A stretch of DNA of 64,000 nucleotides from Crocodylus rhombifer (taxonomy: Eukaryota; Chordata; Crocodylia; Crocodylidae), in contig JAVSML010025180.1 in NCBI GenBank assembly GCA_038503035.1, forward strand, positions 186,001-250,000. Reading direction: 5' to 3'. Position 1 is the stretch's first letter; the number at the start of each line of letters is the position of its first letter. This document shows positions 22,635 through 35,500 of the stretch, in pieces. A program made the position numbers and the translations under genes. The notes below the pieces were generated by a model. The model was not told the DNA's origin and made no database searches. It was given only the letters and a program-made list of their open reading frames with translations.

Positions 22635-24199
22635 TAATTAACTCCATGCTGGTGTCCAGGTGTCCCACACAGGGCTTCATAAATCAAGGAATGGGCAGAT
22701 AGAAAAAATAGTTCAGTTAGGAATAGTCACCCCTTCTAGCTGTATGCTAATTCTCCCTGTGTCATCATGAAGAGCAGGCTAGAGTTCCTAAAGACCCTGG
22801 CATCCTGGACCTTATTCAACCACCAAGTAATCATGTTAATGAATCAACTTCAGTTGTGTATGGTGTACAGTAAAGAAATACCCTTTGCATTTCATAGATA
22901 CTCTAGTCTAAACCGTGATGTACTGGCCACAGGATGGCAAATGACCTCATCTGCCTTTGCAGTTCAAAACTCCATATGGGCAAATCCAGCTTTGACCTCT
23001 TATGGGTTGGAGAATCTGATGAATTGTTGTGCCAGCACCTTTCTGCATTTGCCTACACTGAAGTGGCTGATGACACACTAGAGGCTGTTGAGGCTTATCA
23101 GCTTCTGAATGGCAACTGTCACTCATTTTTCTATGTTTATGGCATCCTCATGCTGATGGTATGCATTTGGAGTGACAGGGCCAGCTATACTGTATATATG
23201 TTCTTAAGTTCTGTCACTATGGATACTGACAGAAGTGACATTTTTTTCGCTCAATCTGGCCCCTGAAAATGCTCTACAGCTGCGACTTAACACAAGCGCA
23301 TGGCTGCACAATGCTTAAAAAATGACCACTTGCATGAAAGAGTAACCCTTGTCTAATCAAGGGTTGAGATTAATGTAACAGATTGAGATTAATGTGTTCT
23401 GCTTAAGGCTGACTGAAGGAATTTCTGTACTGTTCCATGAGAGATATTTGTCATACCCCTAGTCTGCCGCAGGGAGGAGGAAAGAGAGTCTCCTCCCTGT
23501 GCAGCCATGGAGGGAGGAAGAGAGCACGTGTTCCCCTGCCCACCAGGAAACAGCTGACTTTCTGAGCTGGTGGACATTCCGGTGCTGTGGGGAGGCAGGG
23601 CTCAGGGAGTATGCCCCCTCCCCACTGGTGCCATGGTGCACCAAGGAAATTTTCCTGCTTGGGGGGAAGCTGGCCAAGCCCCCACCCTCCCCAACCTGAT
23701 TGCTGCCCAGCTGCACCCCCAGCTATCCAGGCTGGGGTCTGGGGAGGGGCACCTGATCCAGGCTGGGGGCTCAGAACCCATTCTGCAGCCCACCTGTCAT
23801 CGCTTCTTCGGTGAAAGGGGCTGGCTCAGCCATCCCTGTTGGCATCCTGTGGGGTGCTAGGCATGGGCCTTATGGCAGTAGGGCTCAGATCCCACCCCAG
23901 TGCTGATTCCTGACAGCATGCTGGCTGCCAGGTGCTGAAAATTACCAGAGGTGGCCTTTCAGCTGGGGTTGGGCTGAGAGTCCCAGGCCAGCACAAACTT
24001 GGCCCAGCTGACATCTAGTGGGGGGTCAGAGCCCATCCCCCAGCCCACCTGCTGGTGCTTGACATAACTGGCTAGGACACCCCCACACTCTGATCACTGG
24101 TCCCCAGGTTCCCATCAGCCCCTACCAAGGCAGTCAGGGCATGCTCAGGTGTGGCTGATAGAGGACAGTGGTCATTAACCAGAAAGGCAGGATTTCTCA
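22635..24199. other. Intergenic, no gene recognised
   Basis: Contains two overlapping open frames around 22,767-23,266 with no family resemblance, and a GC-rich low-complexity stretch from about 23,460 to 24,120. It may be part of the decayed Harbinger element downstream, but nothing shows that directly. Confidence 0.3.
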
Positions 24200-25235
24200 C
24201 AATCAAGGGATAGTTTTCACAATCAAGGGGTGATTGCTAGGAGCTTCTTCCAGAGTTTGAGATCACTGACCATTTGAGACCCTGGTCCAGATCTAGTACT
24301 GGCCTCAGCTGCTGATAGAAAAGCAGGCAAATGCTGAGACCCACACCTTTGCGAGTACTGTGCTACTTCCAGCAGTCCTTCCTGGAAGACCCTGCTGTCC
24401 TCTCTGTATGTCCCAGCCATCCTGAACCACGCCATTGTTTCCTGCTTCCCACACACAAACAGGGAGACCCAGGAGCTGCAGCAGGTCCTGATGATTGCGC
24501 TCGCTGGCTCTCACCATGGGATACGGTACCTCATGCATGGCCTGCTGAACCTGACATGGCAGCAGGAGGCTTTGGAATATGCCAACATGCACTGAGCCAT
24601 CTGCCCTACCTCTGCACCCCTGCCCACCAAGTATCCAGAACTGTTCATCCGAATTCCTCTTGGACAAAGATGAGGACATCCTGGATGCCGTGAATGTTGG
24701 GGTACTCTAAGGCCACCTCAACACTTGAGCACAGGGTCTAGGTACACCCCAACAGCACCACCTGATGACAGCAGATTGCCTTTGGCATGTGGGATGACAA
24801 ACTCTGGTTCCAGACTTTCCACTAGCCCCAGGACATCTTCATGGACATCATCACCTGGGTGGCCCCCAAATTACATGCCAGAACATGGTTGTGTAGCGAA
24901 CCCTCAGTCCAAAGAAGCAGGTGGCCATTGCTGTCTTGAAGCTAGCCACTCTTGTCAATCTCTGCTAAACTGCCAACCAGTTTGGTGTTGGCAGTTCCAT
25001 GGCTGGAGAGGCTGTCCAGAGGTTTGCGTGGTCATCTAAGATGTCTGGACAAACTATTTCTTCTACCTCATCAGCCCCCAGGTGGTGGGTGGGCTTCCCC
25101 AACTGCACTGGGGCTGTGGACAGTTCCCACATCCCAATTGTCTGCCCACTGCATGGTGCTTGGACATTCATCAACCACAAGGGCTACTACTGTCATCCTG
25201 CAGGACATCACTGAGAATTACAGGGCTATGTAGCT
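24200..25235 (+). pseudogene. PIF/Harbinger transposase relic
   Basis: Broken transposase of the HARBI1 type, seen in two frames. The clearest part (about 24,999-25,233) reads NCTGAVDSSHIPIVCPLHG then FINHKGYY, the region around the first catalytic Asp of the DDE domain, then shifts frame to VILQDITENYRAM. Just upstream, KQVAIAVLKLATL and TANQFGVGSS match the helix-turn-helix-like segment of Harbinger proteins, with a stop between them. The sequence is an old, frame-broken copy; the second and third catalytic residues are not seen. The 5' limit is approximate. Confidence 0.72.
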
Positions 25236-25239
25236 TTCT

Positions 25240-27997
25240 GGATGCTTGCTGTCTTTGATTGTAGTTAACTAGTTAGATAAACTGTTGGGGTGAAACTTAA
25301 TAAAGCTGAGATCTTTGCTAAGATTTCATCAACAGAAAAGGGTATCTCTATATGGTGTTGCAAGGTGTGGTTTACTGAGGGAAGCTTAATATGAATGTAC
25401 TATGGTCTAGGAAAGCCAATACTCTCAGGAGCTTTAGGATCAAATCTGTTTCCCGAAAAGATAAATATATTTTTTGTTCCTAGTACCAGGACCAGTATAA
25501 ATTGTATTGTGATTCCTGCACTTATTCTGGGAGAGCTAGCTTAACCTCCGCTGTCCCCTAGTTTATGAAGCCTTTTAGCAAACATTGGAATTGGAGGAAA
25601 GGACCTGTTTAACAATACCTTGAGTAGCTGCTGCTCAATACAGTGTTATGCATCTTTAGAAAACTGAAGGGAAACTGGAAGTGCCTCATGACAAGGCTGG
25701 AGGCTGTTAAATAGTATTTACTGTATCTGCTTTATGCAGTACACTTTACTGTAATCTGCGCAGCATATGTAGCAGCAAGGTAGAGAACTTTAATTGATGG
25801 GTGATGACAGAACTGAAAAGACTCGGACTGTTATGAACAAAGAGGTGGCTCTGCTAAATAGCACAGTATGTTTGGGATGCAAGGCCAGAAACAACTAGTG
25901 CTCCTGCTTTATTTGTATCACCATCCTCCACAGGAGCCCTAGTCGGGGACCACAATCCCTTTGCTTAAGGCACTGGAGAAACACAGAAGAAAACAAAAAA
26001 GATGGTCCCTTATAATCAAAGTAAGGAATGGCTCAACAGGTGTATTCAGACAGATGATGAATAGAAGGAAACTGAGACAATATCGGTGGGTACACGTGCA
26101 TTCCAACTGTTGTCAAATTTTAGGTAGGCACCATGATAAAGGAACATTTTATGGAGATATCTGTAGAAGAATGAGTGAGTTTTGCAGTTATTTACAAGGA
26201 ATTTCTCCCAAGAATGAAGGGTGGTATGTGAAAGTAAAAAGGTGCTTGCATAAAAGTTTAACAAGTGAACAAGAAGTGAATAACTGCCACTATGTCCCTA
26301 TTGGAGGTTTGGGACACATTATCTTGATAATGAATGAAAGATACTGTGTAGGATGGGGATAAACTGTGTAGACCCTGGAAAATGAAGACAAATAAATGTA
26401 TGTTTGAGGCAACAGAGAAGAGAACAGCAGTGAAAGGAAGCAAACAGCTAGGGAAGTTCTCTTCCCAGCAGCATTCTGGATGGATGAGATATCATGAACA
26501 AAGGATCTTCAGGATTTAGACAGTGTAGATATCAAGATCTAGACAAAGGTCCAAGTTATAAATGATGCCCAGGTTGTAGGTCTGAGTAACCGGTGATGAT
26601 GTCCATAGTGATAAAGGTAGGGAGAAGTTTTGGAGGGAAAGATTAAGAGGTCTCTGGCCTGAAAGCTACAGTGACCAGATAGACTTAGATTTTAGTTTGG
26701 ACAGGAGATGTCTCTTGGGCAGAAATGTAAAGACTGTTACAAAAACCAAGGAAGGACTAGATTTCAAGAAAAGGAACACAGTCCATGTTATTAGAGTGAA
26801 GTGGTATAAATGTATATACCTTTGCATAAGGATTATACTGGCGTTATGCACAAATTTTATTTTTCAGTAAACCATGTTGTAAAGAATACAAACCTTAACT
26901 GAATATAACAGCACAAACTTAAATCCAAAGGAGATGAATAAATATGTTTGTACTGATGAAGTAACAAATATGTATCCTTTCTTTTTCACTGAAGACTTCG
27001 ATAATACTTCTATCTGGGAGGCCTAGAAAGTGTCAGATTCTGATGGAAAAAGAGAAACAGCAGGAGTAATTATTTTCCCAATTCTAGCCTCCATATCAAC
27101 AACAATGATAAAGTGTTGCTCTTCCCTCAGTTTTGGAATTTCATTTCCACAGGATCATCCTATTTTAGAAGGAGATAGTAACTTGCTTTTCACTTTATTC
27201 CTTGTTCACATCCCTATATCAACACTGGCTTGGCAACGCAGTGTTACAGTGGGGCCCATCCCCCCCAAAAACAGGATTTTTTTTTCTACAAAAAAAAAAT
27301 CAACAGGCAAATTGTGATTGTGAATCTGTGCCATGCTTGTGTTTGCCAGCATAGTACTTCCAGAGCTCATGCAGGAGTAGAAGACACCACAACATCCATT
27401 GACCCTTGAAAAGGTACATTGCCTTGAAATATGCATCCCAAAATAAACCATTGGGTACCAAGAGCTACCAGGGGGTAAAGGTGGCTGATCACATCACTTC
27501 CTCATGCTGCAGCAGAAAGAGTGGAGCTCTGCCTCCACTGCCTCAATGGCCTGTTAAACAGGGAACCTTTTGCATACATGTATATATAACCTAATGGAGA
27601 AAACGCATGGAGCATTTTTAGCTTAGTGTACTGAAGTGAGACAACACTAGATTTCTTCAGCCTGAAGATTACCTCAACTAACTAATCAAAGCAAAAGCTT
27701 CAGTTCCTTGTTTCCTCTATATTTCTACATAGATAGCTATTTTGATCTAAAAGCATATTTTTTCAGGGCAGTGAATGGTCATATTTATAAATAAGGGACA
27801 GGTTAACTATTCTCCTTTTTGCAGGTTGCCTTTAGTACATATTTAGAACCACAATTTAACCTCTAAATAAAGTTACTTCCTTACAAATTTTATAATTTGC
27901 TTTTGCTAAATCATTAGATGGGCTGACTTCTACAGCGTGTATATAAAATATTATGTTTAAAATTATTATTAAGGATCTCAGTGAAAGATGCTATAAC
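25240..27997. other. Intergenic, nothing recognised
   Basis: AT-rich sequence between the Harbinger relic and the GK5 promoter region. An open frame of 133 codons near 25,961 has no recognisable family and ordinary composition. No RNA gene seen. Confidence 0.4.
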
Positions 27998-28110
27998 TAG
28001 AGGTGCACCAGTCTAATATCGGATCAGCACTAATATAAAGAAAATTGACTGTATTGGAAATCGGCCTAATGTGGCTGACAGTGTGGCCGACAAATGCCCT
28101 GTGCATGCAT
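27998..28110 (+). mobile_element. hAT-like MITE, 5' fragment
   Basis: It begins TAGAGGTGCACCAGTCTAA and ATATCGGATCAGCAC, a terminus typical of a known hAT MITE group in reptiles (recalled, not checked). No matching 3' end is visible downstream. Confidence 0.5.
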
Positions 28111-28559
28111 GCAGCCACAGCACAGCACATAGTCAGCAAGGACAGCCCAGCAGCAAGGAGAGCTGTGTGCGGATGGTAAGTCTGTTGAGGAGAAAGGGGT
28201 GTTGGGGGGCAGATCCTGGAATAAAAGGCTTTGTTCTGGCAGAAATCTGACGCTTCCCTTCTGACACTTGCCAGGCCTGGTCAATTCGAGTTAGCTGCCA
28301 GTCATGCTGGGGACAAAAGGCATGCTTAAACAAGTGTCCTGCTTGTGTTTTGATGTTGGACAATCAGACCTGGGATAAGCCACATGACTGTTTCTAGCCC
28401 ACGATGACACTTCCCTGGACAGCCATGGCTAATTTGAGTTGGTTGTTATTCATGCCAAGGACATGAAGGGTTGTCCTTGTTCTTTTGTCCCACTTTTTGA
28501 CTTGGGTCATTCAGAACCACGGTCTGTTTGTGCCATTTGCTCGTGTGGTGTCACCCTGC

Positions 28560-29560
28560 TCTGCCCTCAGGCTAACCCGTCTCCCTGCTGCACCCGAGGG
28601 GTGGCCGCGCCTCAGCAGCAGCTCAGGCAGGTTCCGCAGGATCCTGGTGCCAAGGGGGCCCGGCGCAGCGGCCTTTGCTCCTCTGTGCCGAGGGCTGGCA
28701 GACAAAGCCGCTTGTGTGGGAGTTGATCCTAAAACATCTGACAGAGGGCCTGTTAAACAGTAATCGCGGGTGGCTCCTCGGGCTCTTAACCCCCGTATTG
28801 CCCACACACAGGCTGCTTCTCCGTGTAAACACCCCTGGCCCCGGCTGGCCTGGGCTGGGCACCCTGCCGTGGGGCGGCCACTCCGGGACTGCTCCCGACC
28901 TGCCTGCCGGCCTGGGCTGCGGCTGCTCCGCTGGGACTCCCACCGCTCCCGGCAGCGCTTGTGAGGAGCCGCGAGGCCCTTTCCCGCAGCCGGAGTGTCC
29001 GCCGGGGACGCGGAAGCGGAGCGGGCGGTGGCACCCGTTTCCGCCCGGCGGGCGGGGCGGGCCGAGCTGAGCTGAGCAGCGCCTTCCGCGCCCGGCAGTG
29101 GCGGTGGGACTGCGTGCTTGCGTGGTGTCCCCGCGCCGAGATGCCGCGTGGCCTGAGGGGGGAACCCGCCGCCGCCGCCGCCGCCGCCGCCGCCCCCGCG
29201 TACGTGGCGAGCGTGGACGTGGGCAGCACGGGGCTCAAGTGCAGCATCTACGACGCGGCGGCCGCCGTGCGCAGCGCCAGCTACCAGGAGGTGAATGGGG
29301 CAGGGGCCGGTGGGCGGCGGGCCGGGCCGGGGGGCAGATCGCCGCTGCGGACCGGACCGGACAGGGCCGGGCGGGCTGCCCCTGCCGTCGCCTGCGGCCC
29401 CCTCCCCGCTCTGGAGACTGGCCCGTACTCCCCGAGCCTCCCCCCGCGCTCTTGCTCAACCCCAGCCAGCGCCGCCGTCGCCTCAAGCCTCCGCGGGCTC
29501 CGGCTGGTGGGCGCTGACACCCAGTGATCATCCAAGCAAAATAACCGCCAGGGTGGCCGC
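28560..29560 (+). promoter_or_regulatory. GK5: CpG island / GK5 promoter
   Basis: GC and CpG content rise sharply here against AT-rich flanks, and the island ends within GK5 intron 1. A GC box (GGGCGGGGCGGG) lies at 29050-29061, about 80 bp before the ATG; no TATA box is evident. Such an island-type promoter suggests broad expression. XRN1 ends about 7.5 kb upstream and transcribes in the same direction, so the island is not shared as a bidirectional promoter with it. Confidence 0.85.
29141..29290 (+). CDS. GK5: GK5 exon 1
   Basis: 50 codons from ATG at 29141 to donor GTGAAT. It encodes MPRGLRGEP, a run of nine Ala from a GCC repeat (about 29168-29193), then [29 protein letters not shown] is the FGGY phosphate-binding loop. 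The upstream frame stays open, but there is no in-frame ATG back to at least 28961. Confidence 0.92.
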
Positions 29561-32500
29561 TTCAGACCTGTTGTTTGAGGGCTAGAACCAGGCACTGTGG
29601 TGCCGCGCAGGAGGCCCGGCCCGTGGGATGCGTTGAGCATTGTCATGGTGAGCGAATCTCGTACTGAACCCAGCAGCGCCCTCTCCCCTCCAGGGAGCAG
29701 GGCTTGTCGCGTTGGCTTAGGTCAGGCTGTCTGGGTCTCCAGCTGAAAGATTTTCCGGGTGGTGTTGACAACCAAACACGTGAGTGGGAACATCTCTGGC
29801 GCCACTGGCTTTGGAGGAAGAACAGGAAAGGATGATCCTGCCACTTTCAGTGTGCCAGCAGAGAGGTTCTGGTCGAGGGGAAAAGATCCCTCAAGAAGCG
29901 ATGATCATGCTTCAAAATCATGACTGTCAGGTATCCAGGGTGTAGTGGTATTGGTCTAGAGGCAAAGGCAGTTAGGACTGGTGATTTAAATAATTAATCT
30001 AAAAGTAATTAAAAGATATCATCTCTACTACCAGTCCTGATTGCCTCAATCATGACTGTCACTCTTGTGACTACACTGATGCTGGGAATCAGGTTCCACA
30101 TGTAGGATTCAGGAAGTATGCCAGGGCAAGTTGACTGTGGGTTAGTCAACTTCTGGTCCCAGTTCTGAAACGGATTTCTTTTTAATACCCTTGGGTAAGT
30201 CATGTAATATCATTTCTTTGCTTACTGTAAAGATATTGCAATTATGAAACTTTAGAGCCTCCATCAGAGTGGCATTGTGATGCTTAGGGTTAGGGAAAGT
30301 ACTCAGATGTCCCCAGATGAAAGATGCTTTACAAATAAATGTACTTTGAATTAGTGATTACTGTTTATTTTCAGTGTATAATCTGAACAGAGATATATAA
30401 TTGACTGGTAAACAGACATTAAACTGGTGTACTTCTAGCTTTCATGATGAAGAATACAGGCATACCTCATTTTATTGCGCTTCGCTTTATTGTGCTTCAC
30501 TGATATTGTGGTTTTTTACAAATTGAAGGTGTGGGGCAACCCGCCTCAAGCAAGTCTATCGGCGCCATTTTTCCAACAGCATTTGCTCTCTTCGCATTTT
30601 TTAGCAATAAAGTATTTTTTAATTAAGGTATGTACATTGTTTTTTTAGACATAATGCTTTTGCACACTTAATAGACTACAGTATAGTGTAAACATAACTT
30701 TTATATGCACTGGGAAACCAAAAAATTCATGTGACTCGCTTTATTGTGATATTCGCTTTATTGCGGTGGTCTGGAACCGAACCTGCAATATCTCCGAGGT
30801 ATGCCTGTATAGCTTAAAACTGGAGCTGCACATAATATTGATAGGAAAGTTGTACTTTTTTCTGTGGCCGTGTTGACGGTCCAGAGCAGTGGGGGCCAAC
30901 CTTTTCGACAGGCATGCCACAAATTAGCTCAACACCCTTCTTGAGTGCCACTCTTATCCCCTTTCTGTGCCCAATCTGCTGCTCTGTTTTCTGCTCCCTA
31001 GTCTGTACTCCTTGCCCCATATCCTTCCCTGCTTTCTGCTTCCTGTCCTGTGCGCTTGCTCTGCTTTTTGCTTCTTGACCTGTCCACTTCTGTGCTGCCT
31101 CTTCTTCTGTGGTCTGCTGTGCTCTAGACACAGGGAGGCTGCCTGTGCCACTGGTGGTACTCATTGTACAGGTTGGACACCCCTGGTCTAGAGAATAAGC
31201 AAAAATGCAAGCTTTGTGAGGCAAAGTAACATTTTGTATCAGATCTACTGCCTGGCACAAAATGCAGTTCCTGAGGCCAGAGAAAACAACTGATAGTACC
31301 TCATTGCAGAAATCTTGCTTCTTGTGTAATAATAGTGACAGGAATTGCTCAAAAATCAGCATAAGAGAGAGAGGCTGCCCTGTTTTTCTTTTGAAAAGTC
31401 TTACAGGTTGGATAGAAGAATCTCTGAGCCTTATGTAATCCTAGTTAATCCTACCAATAATATACAGACAGAACATGAGGTTCAACTAATTGCTATGCTG
31501 TTAGTTTTTCAGACATTTTCATTTGTCTTTGGAGGAGGGAAGGTAACATTACTACCCTTTTGTTAGACAACTACCTAAGAAGGCATATTTTGGACATCAA
31601 CAGTTTCCATTAAAATGTCAACCAAACATGTCCAGTTTAGGTATCTAGCTTAACCCTCTCTGGAATGTTTCTTGAGGACAAAATTATTTAAAACAGATTG
31701 GAAAAAGACAATAAGTCCTTTAGGCAATAGAAGGAAAACAAATGGAAGTGCGGGACCCCTGCTTAACACCTCGGGACAGCTGGTAACTGACATTCAGGAA
31801 AAAACTGAACTCCTGAATGCCCACTTTGCTTTGATATTTCGCTGGACCAAGGGAAAAGTCAAGCGAGATAAGGCTTATAGGGGATGTGCCGGAATTGACA
31901 GCCCCCCCACTCTGGATGCTGAGTGGGTGCAATACCAACTAGTAAAGCCAGACATTTACAAGTCAGCAGGACCAGATGGACTTCATCAAGAGTGTTGAAG
32001 GAGCTGACTGAGTCATTGCAGAACCCCTGGCAAAGCTCTTTCAGAATTTGTGTTGCACAGGGGAAATCCCTGATGATTGGAAGAGGGCCAATGTTGTGCC
32101 CATCTTCAAGAAGAGGAAGAGGGAGGACCCAGACAACTATAGGCCAATCAGCATAACCTCTATCCCAGGGAAAATCCCAGGGAAAATCCTGGAAAAGCTC
32201 ATTTAAAAAATCTGTGTGCGATATGCTCGCAGAAGGTAAGATTCTGAATGACAGCCAGCATGGCTTTGTCACAGGTAGGTCTTCTCTTGCCAACCTCATC
32301 TCCTTCTACAACCAGGTCTCTCACCACCTGGATATGGGAGATGAGGTAGACGTTACATACCTAGACTTCCAAAAGGCTTTTGATCTAGTATCACACGATA
32401 TTCTTGTGGGAAAACTGGAAGATTGTGAGCTCAGCTGCTCGATAATTAAGTGGGTGGGAAACTGGCTACAGGGTAGGACCCAGAGAGTTCTCATGAATGG

Positions 32501-35500
32501 ATCTGTGTTGTCCTGGTGTGAAGTGGCCAGTGGTGTCCCTCAGGGGTCCGTGCTTGGACCGGTGCTTTTCAACATCTTCATCGGTGATTTAGATGGGGGA
32601 GATGCTGGCCAAGTTTGCGGACGACACCATGTTATGGGGTAGTGTGGTCACGTTGCAGATACAGGTGGACCTGGACAGGCTTGAGAGTTGGGCAGACTGG
32701 AACCAAATGAAGTTTAACACTTCCAAGCGTAAGGTGCTCCATCTGAGGGCAAACAACCTTCAACATACATACAGCCTTGGTGGTGACCGCTTGACTTGCA
32801 CCACGGCCCAAAGGGACCTAGGGGTAATGATTAATCATCGCATGAATATGAGCCGTCAGTGTGAGGCAGTGGTCAGCAGGGCAGATAACACACTGGCATG
32901 CATCAACTGATGCCTCTCTTGTAAAACTAAGGAAGTGATACTCCTGCTGTACTTGGCACTGGTGAGACAGCAGTTGGAGTACTGTGTCCAGTTCTGGGCG
33001 CCGCACTTCAACAAGGATGTGGAAAAACTTGAGAGGGTCCAGAAAAGAGCCATTCATATGATCAGGGACTTTCAAGGCAAGCCATACGAGGATAGGCTGA
33101 GAGACCTGGGCATCTTTAGTATAATGAAGAGAAGGTTGAGGGGACTTAATAGCAGCTTACCACTATATCAGAGAAGTGCATTAGGAGCTTGGTGAATGAC
33201 TGTTCACTAGCGCACCCCTGGGGAAGACCAGGACCACTGGATACAAACTCCTGGAAGGCCACTTCAGGCTTAATACCAGGAAGAACTCCTTCACAGTCAG
33301 GGTGCCCAGACTGTGGAATAAACTCCCTCCAGAGGTGGTGCAGTCACCTACCCTGGAGGTTTTCAAGAAGAGACTAGACAGTCACCTCGCTGGAGTCTCC
33401 TAACCCCAGTTGTCTTCCTGCCTAGAGTGGGGGGGCTGGACCCGATGATCTACAAGGTTCCTTCCAGCCCCTAACAGTCTATGAATCTATGAACAACGTT
33501 TGCTGGTCATTAGTGAAAAATCTGTGACTGAACTGTTGAGGTTGCGAGACTGTTTCTTCTGTGTGCTTTCTAAGCCTAACATAGGAAAAGCATATGTTTA
33601 TTTCAAGTTTGGTATGAGATACACTGGCAGATTAGCATGGGACTTAGTATTTTACTTGGTTGGGAATTTTCTGTGACTTTTCAAAATTAGTTTTGTCAGA
33701 GTATATGGATTTGTTTAAATGGAAATGTTTCATGGAATAATTTCATGAGAAGAAGTAGGTTTTGATGAACTTAGTCGACTCCAAAATGAACATGAGTCGT
33801 AAGTGTAACAAAACGATAAGTAAAGCCGACCACACTCTTTCATGCATTAGTAGGTGCATCACAAGCAGGTCCAGGGAGGTGATACTTCCCTTTTATGTGG
33901 CAGTGGTGATACCACAGCTGGAGTACTGCATCCAGTTCTGGGCACTGCACTTCAAGAGGGATGTGGATAACCTGGAGAGGGTCCACAGGAGGGCTACTCA
34001 TATGGTTAAGAGCCTTCAGGTAAGATCCTATGAGGAGAGATTGAGGGACCTGAATCTCTTCAGCCTCCACAAAAGAAGGCTGAGAGGGATCTTGTGACTC
34101 TCTACAGATTCATCAGAGGCAGGGAGGGCAGCAAGGAATAAGGGGATACTCTGTTTACCAGGGTGCCCCTAGGGGTTACTAGGAGCAATGGCCATAAACT
34201 GACAGAGAACAGATTTAGATTAGACATCAGGCAAAATTTCTTTGTGGGGAGGGTTGCCAAAATCTGGAATGGGCTTCCAGGGGAGGTGGTGCTCTCCCCT
34301 ACCTTAGGGGTCTTTAAGAGGAGACTAGACAAGCACCTAGCTGGGGTTATCTGACCCAAGCGCTCTTTTCTGCCCAGGGCAGGGCGTCAGACTTGATGAT
34401 CTACTAAGGTCCCTTCCGACCCTAAAAATCTATGAAACTTCTAATGCCCTGCAGGGGCAGGTTCCCAACCTCTGAGCCTCTCAAGCTCACTTGGGGCTCC
34501 CACAGCTCCATGCCCTCAGTCAGGGGTGGTGCAGTCAGCAGTTTCAGAAATGGACATCCCAGGCTCTATTTTATTTTGAAATGTATTGTCTTAAAGAAAG
34601 TTTCTGCAAATTTTTCCTTCGGTGGTATTTTTTTTTTGACTGGCTTGCTTTTATTCCAGAGGGTAACCAATTTTTTAAAATAATTTTGGAAGCTATAATT
34701 AGCATGTAACAACTGACTCAAAACATTGCTGCCATTTTCTTACTTTAGAAAATTCTGAAATTACAGGAATAAATATAGTGAGGACATTCCTCAATATTTT
34801 AACCAGTTGTTTAAAACAAAATATGGATGCTCTAGGTACCACTTATGAATTTAGTGACTGGAATCTGATGCAACAAGCAAAGTGAACTGGCTGAATGGTA
34901 TCTGGGCTCTGGTAGTAGATAGAAAGTTCTTTACAGTCTCTCTCAGACCTTCACAAATGTTTACTATTCATAATTCAAAACTGACTAAGTATGATTGCCA
35001 AGCCAGCCAATTGACCAGTCACATTTGTCTAGCCTATTATTTGATCTTTGTTTATTTGTCAAATACTCTGTGAAGTCAAGAATGGCATTGTGTAGGTGGC
35101 ACCTACCTTTTCTAATGCATTATGGTGTCATCAGTTTGCAAGGGTGGGGGGGAGGGCTGGCCCTGCATGAGTGAGGATACATGCACACACTCCATTTAAG
35201 AGCAGGTCTCTTTGTCCTCTCTCCTGAGCTCTTGCAGCCTTGTTTCCATTCTCCCCCTGCTCTATGTCTCCCAAGCCATGTGAGGCTGCAGAATCTGCTC
35301 TGTGATGAAGAAGGAACCAAAATGAGCAGTATACAAAGAGGTGATTTATCTTTTATAGTTGCTGTGTGCAGTTTGTTGTTTTATTTTGTAACTGGTTGGG
35401 CTGACCCTGGAATTCTGGGGCACAGGAAAAGCAAAGGGGAAGAAGTACTGTTCAGTCTTGAATATTTTATACTTGCCTAACATCATTAGTCATAACAACT

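Noticed and set aside
22767..23266. Two overlapping frames of 104 and 110 codons
   Set aside because: No family resemblance. They could be Harbinger second-ORF debris, but nothing supports that.
25961..26362. 133-codon open frame in the intergenic region
   Set aside because: No recognisable family, no splice or promoter context, and ordinary for AT-rich non-coding DNA.
28675..29070. Overlapping frames in the CpG island upstream of GK5
   Set aside because: High GC content removes stop codons by chance; there is no in-frame ATG upstream of 29141.
30814..31362. 182-codon minus-strand frame
   Set aside because: It runs through a hAT MITE with a pyrimidine-rich interior and shows no domain.
31672..33195. 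Reverse transcriptase frames as a host gene
   Set aside because: They are fragments of a CR1 LINE broken by frameshifts and stops, with a truncated 5' end.
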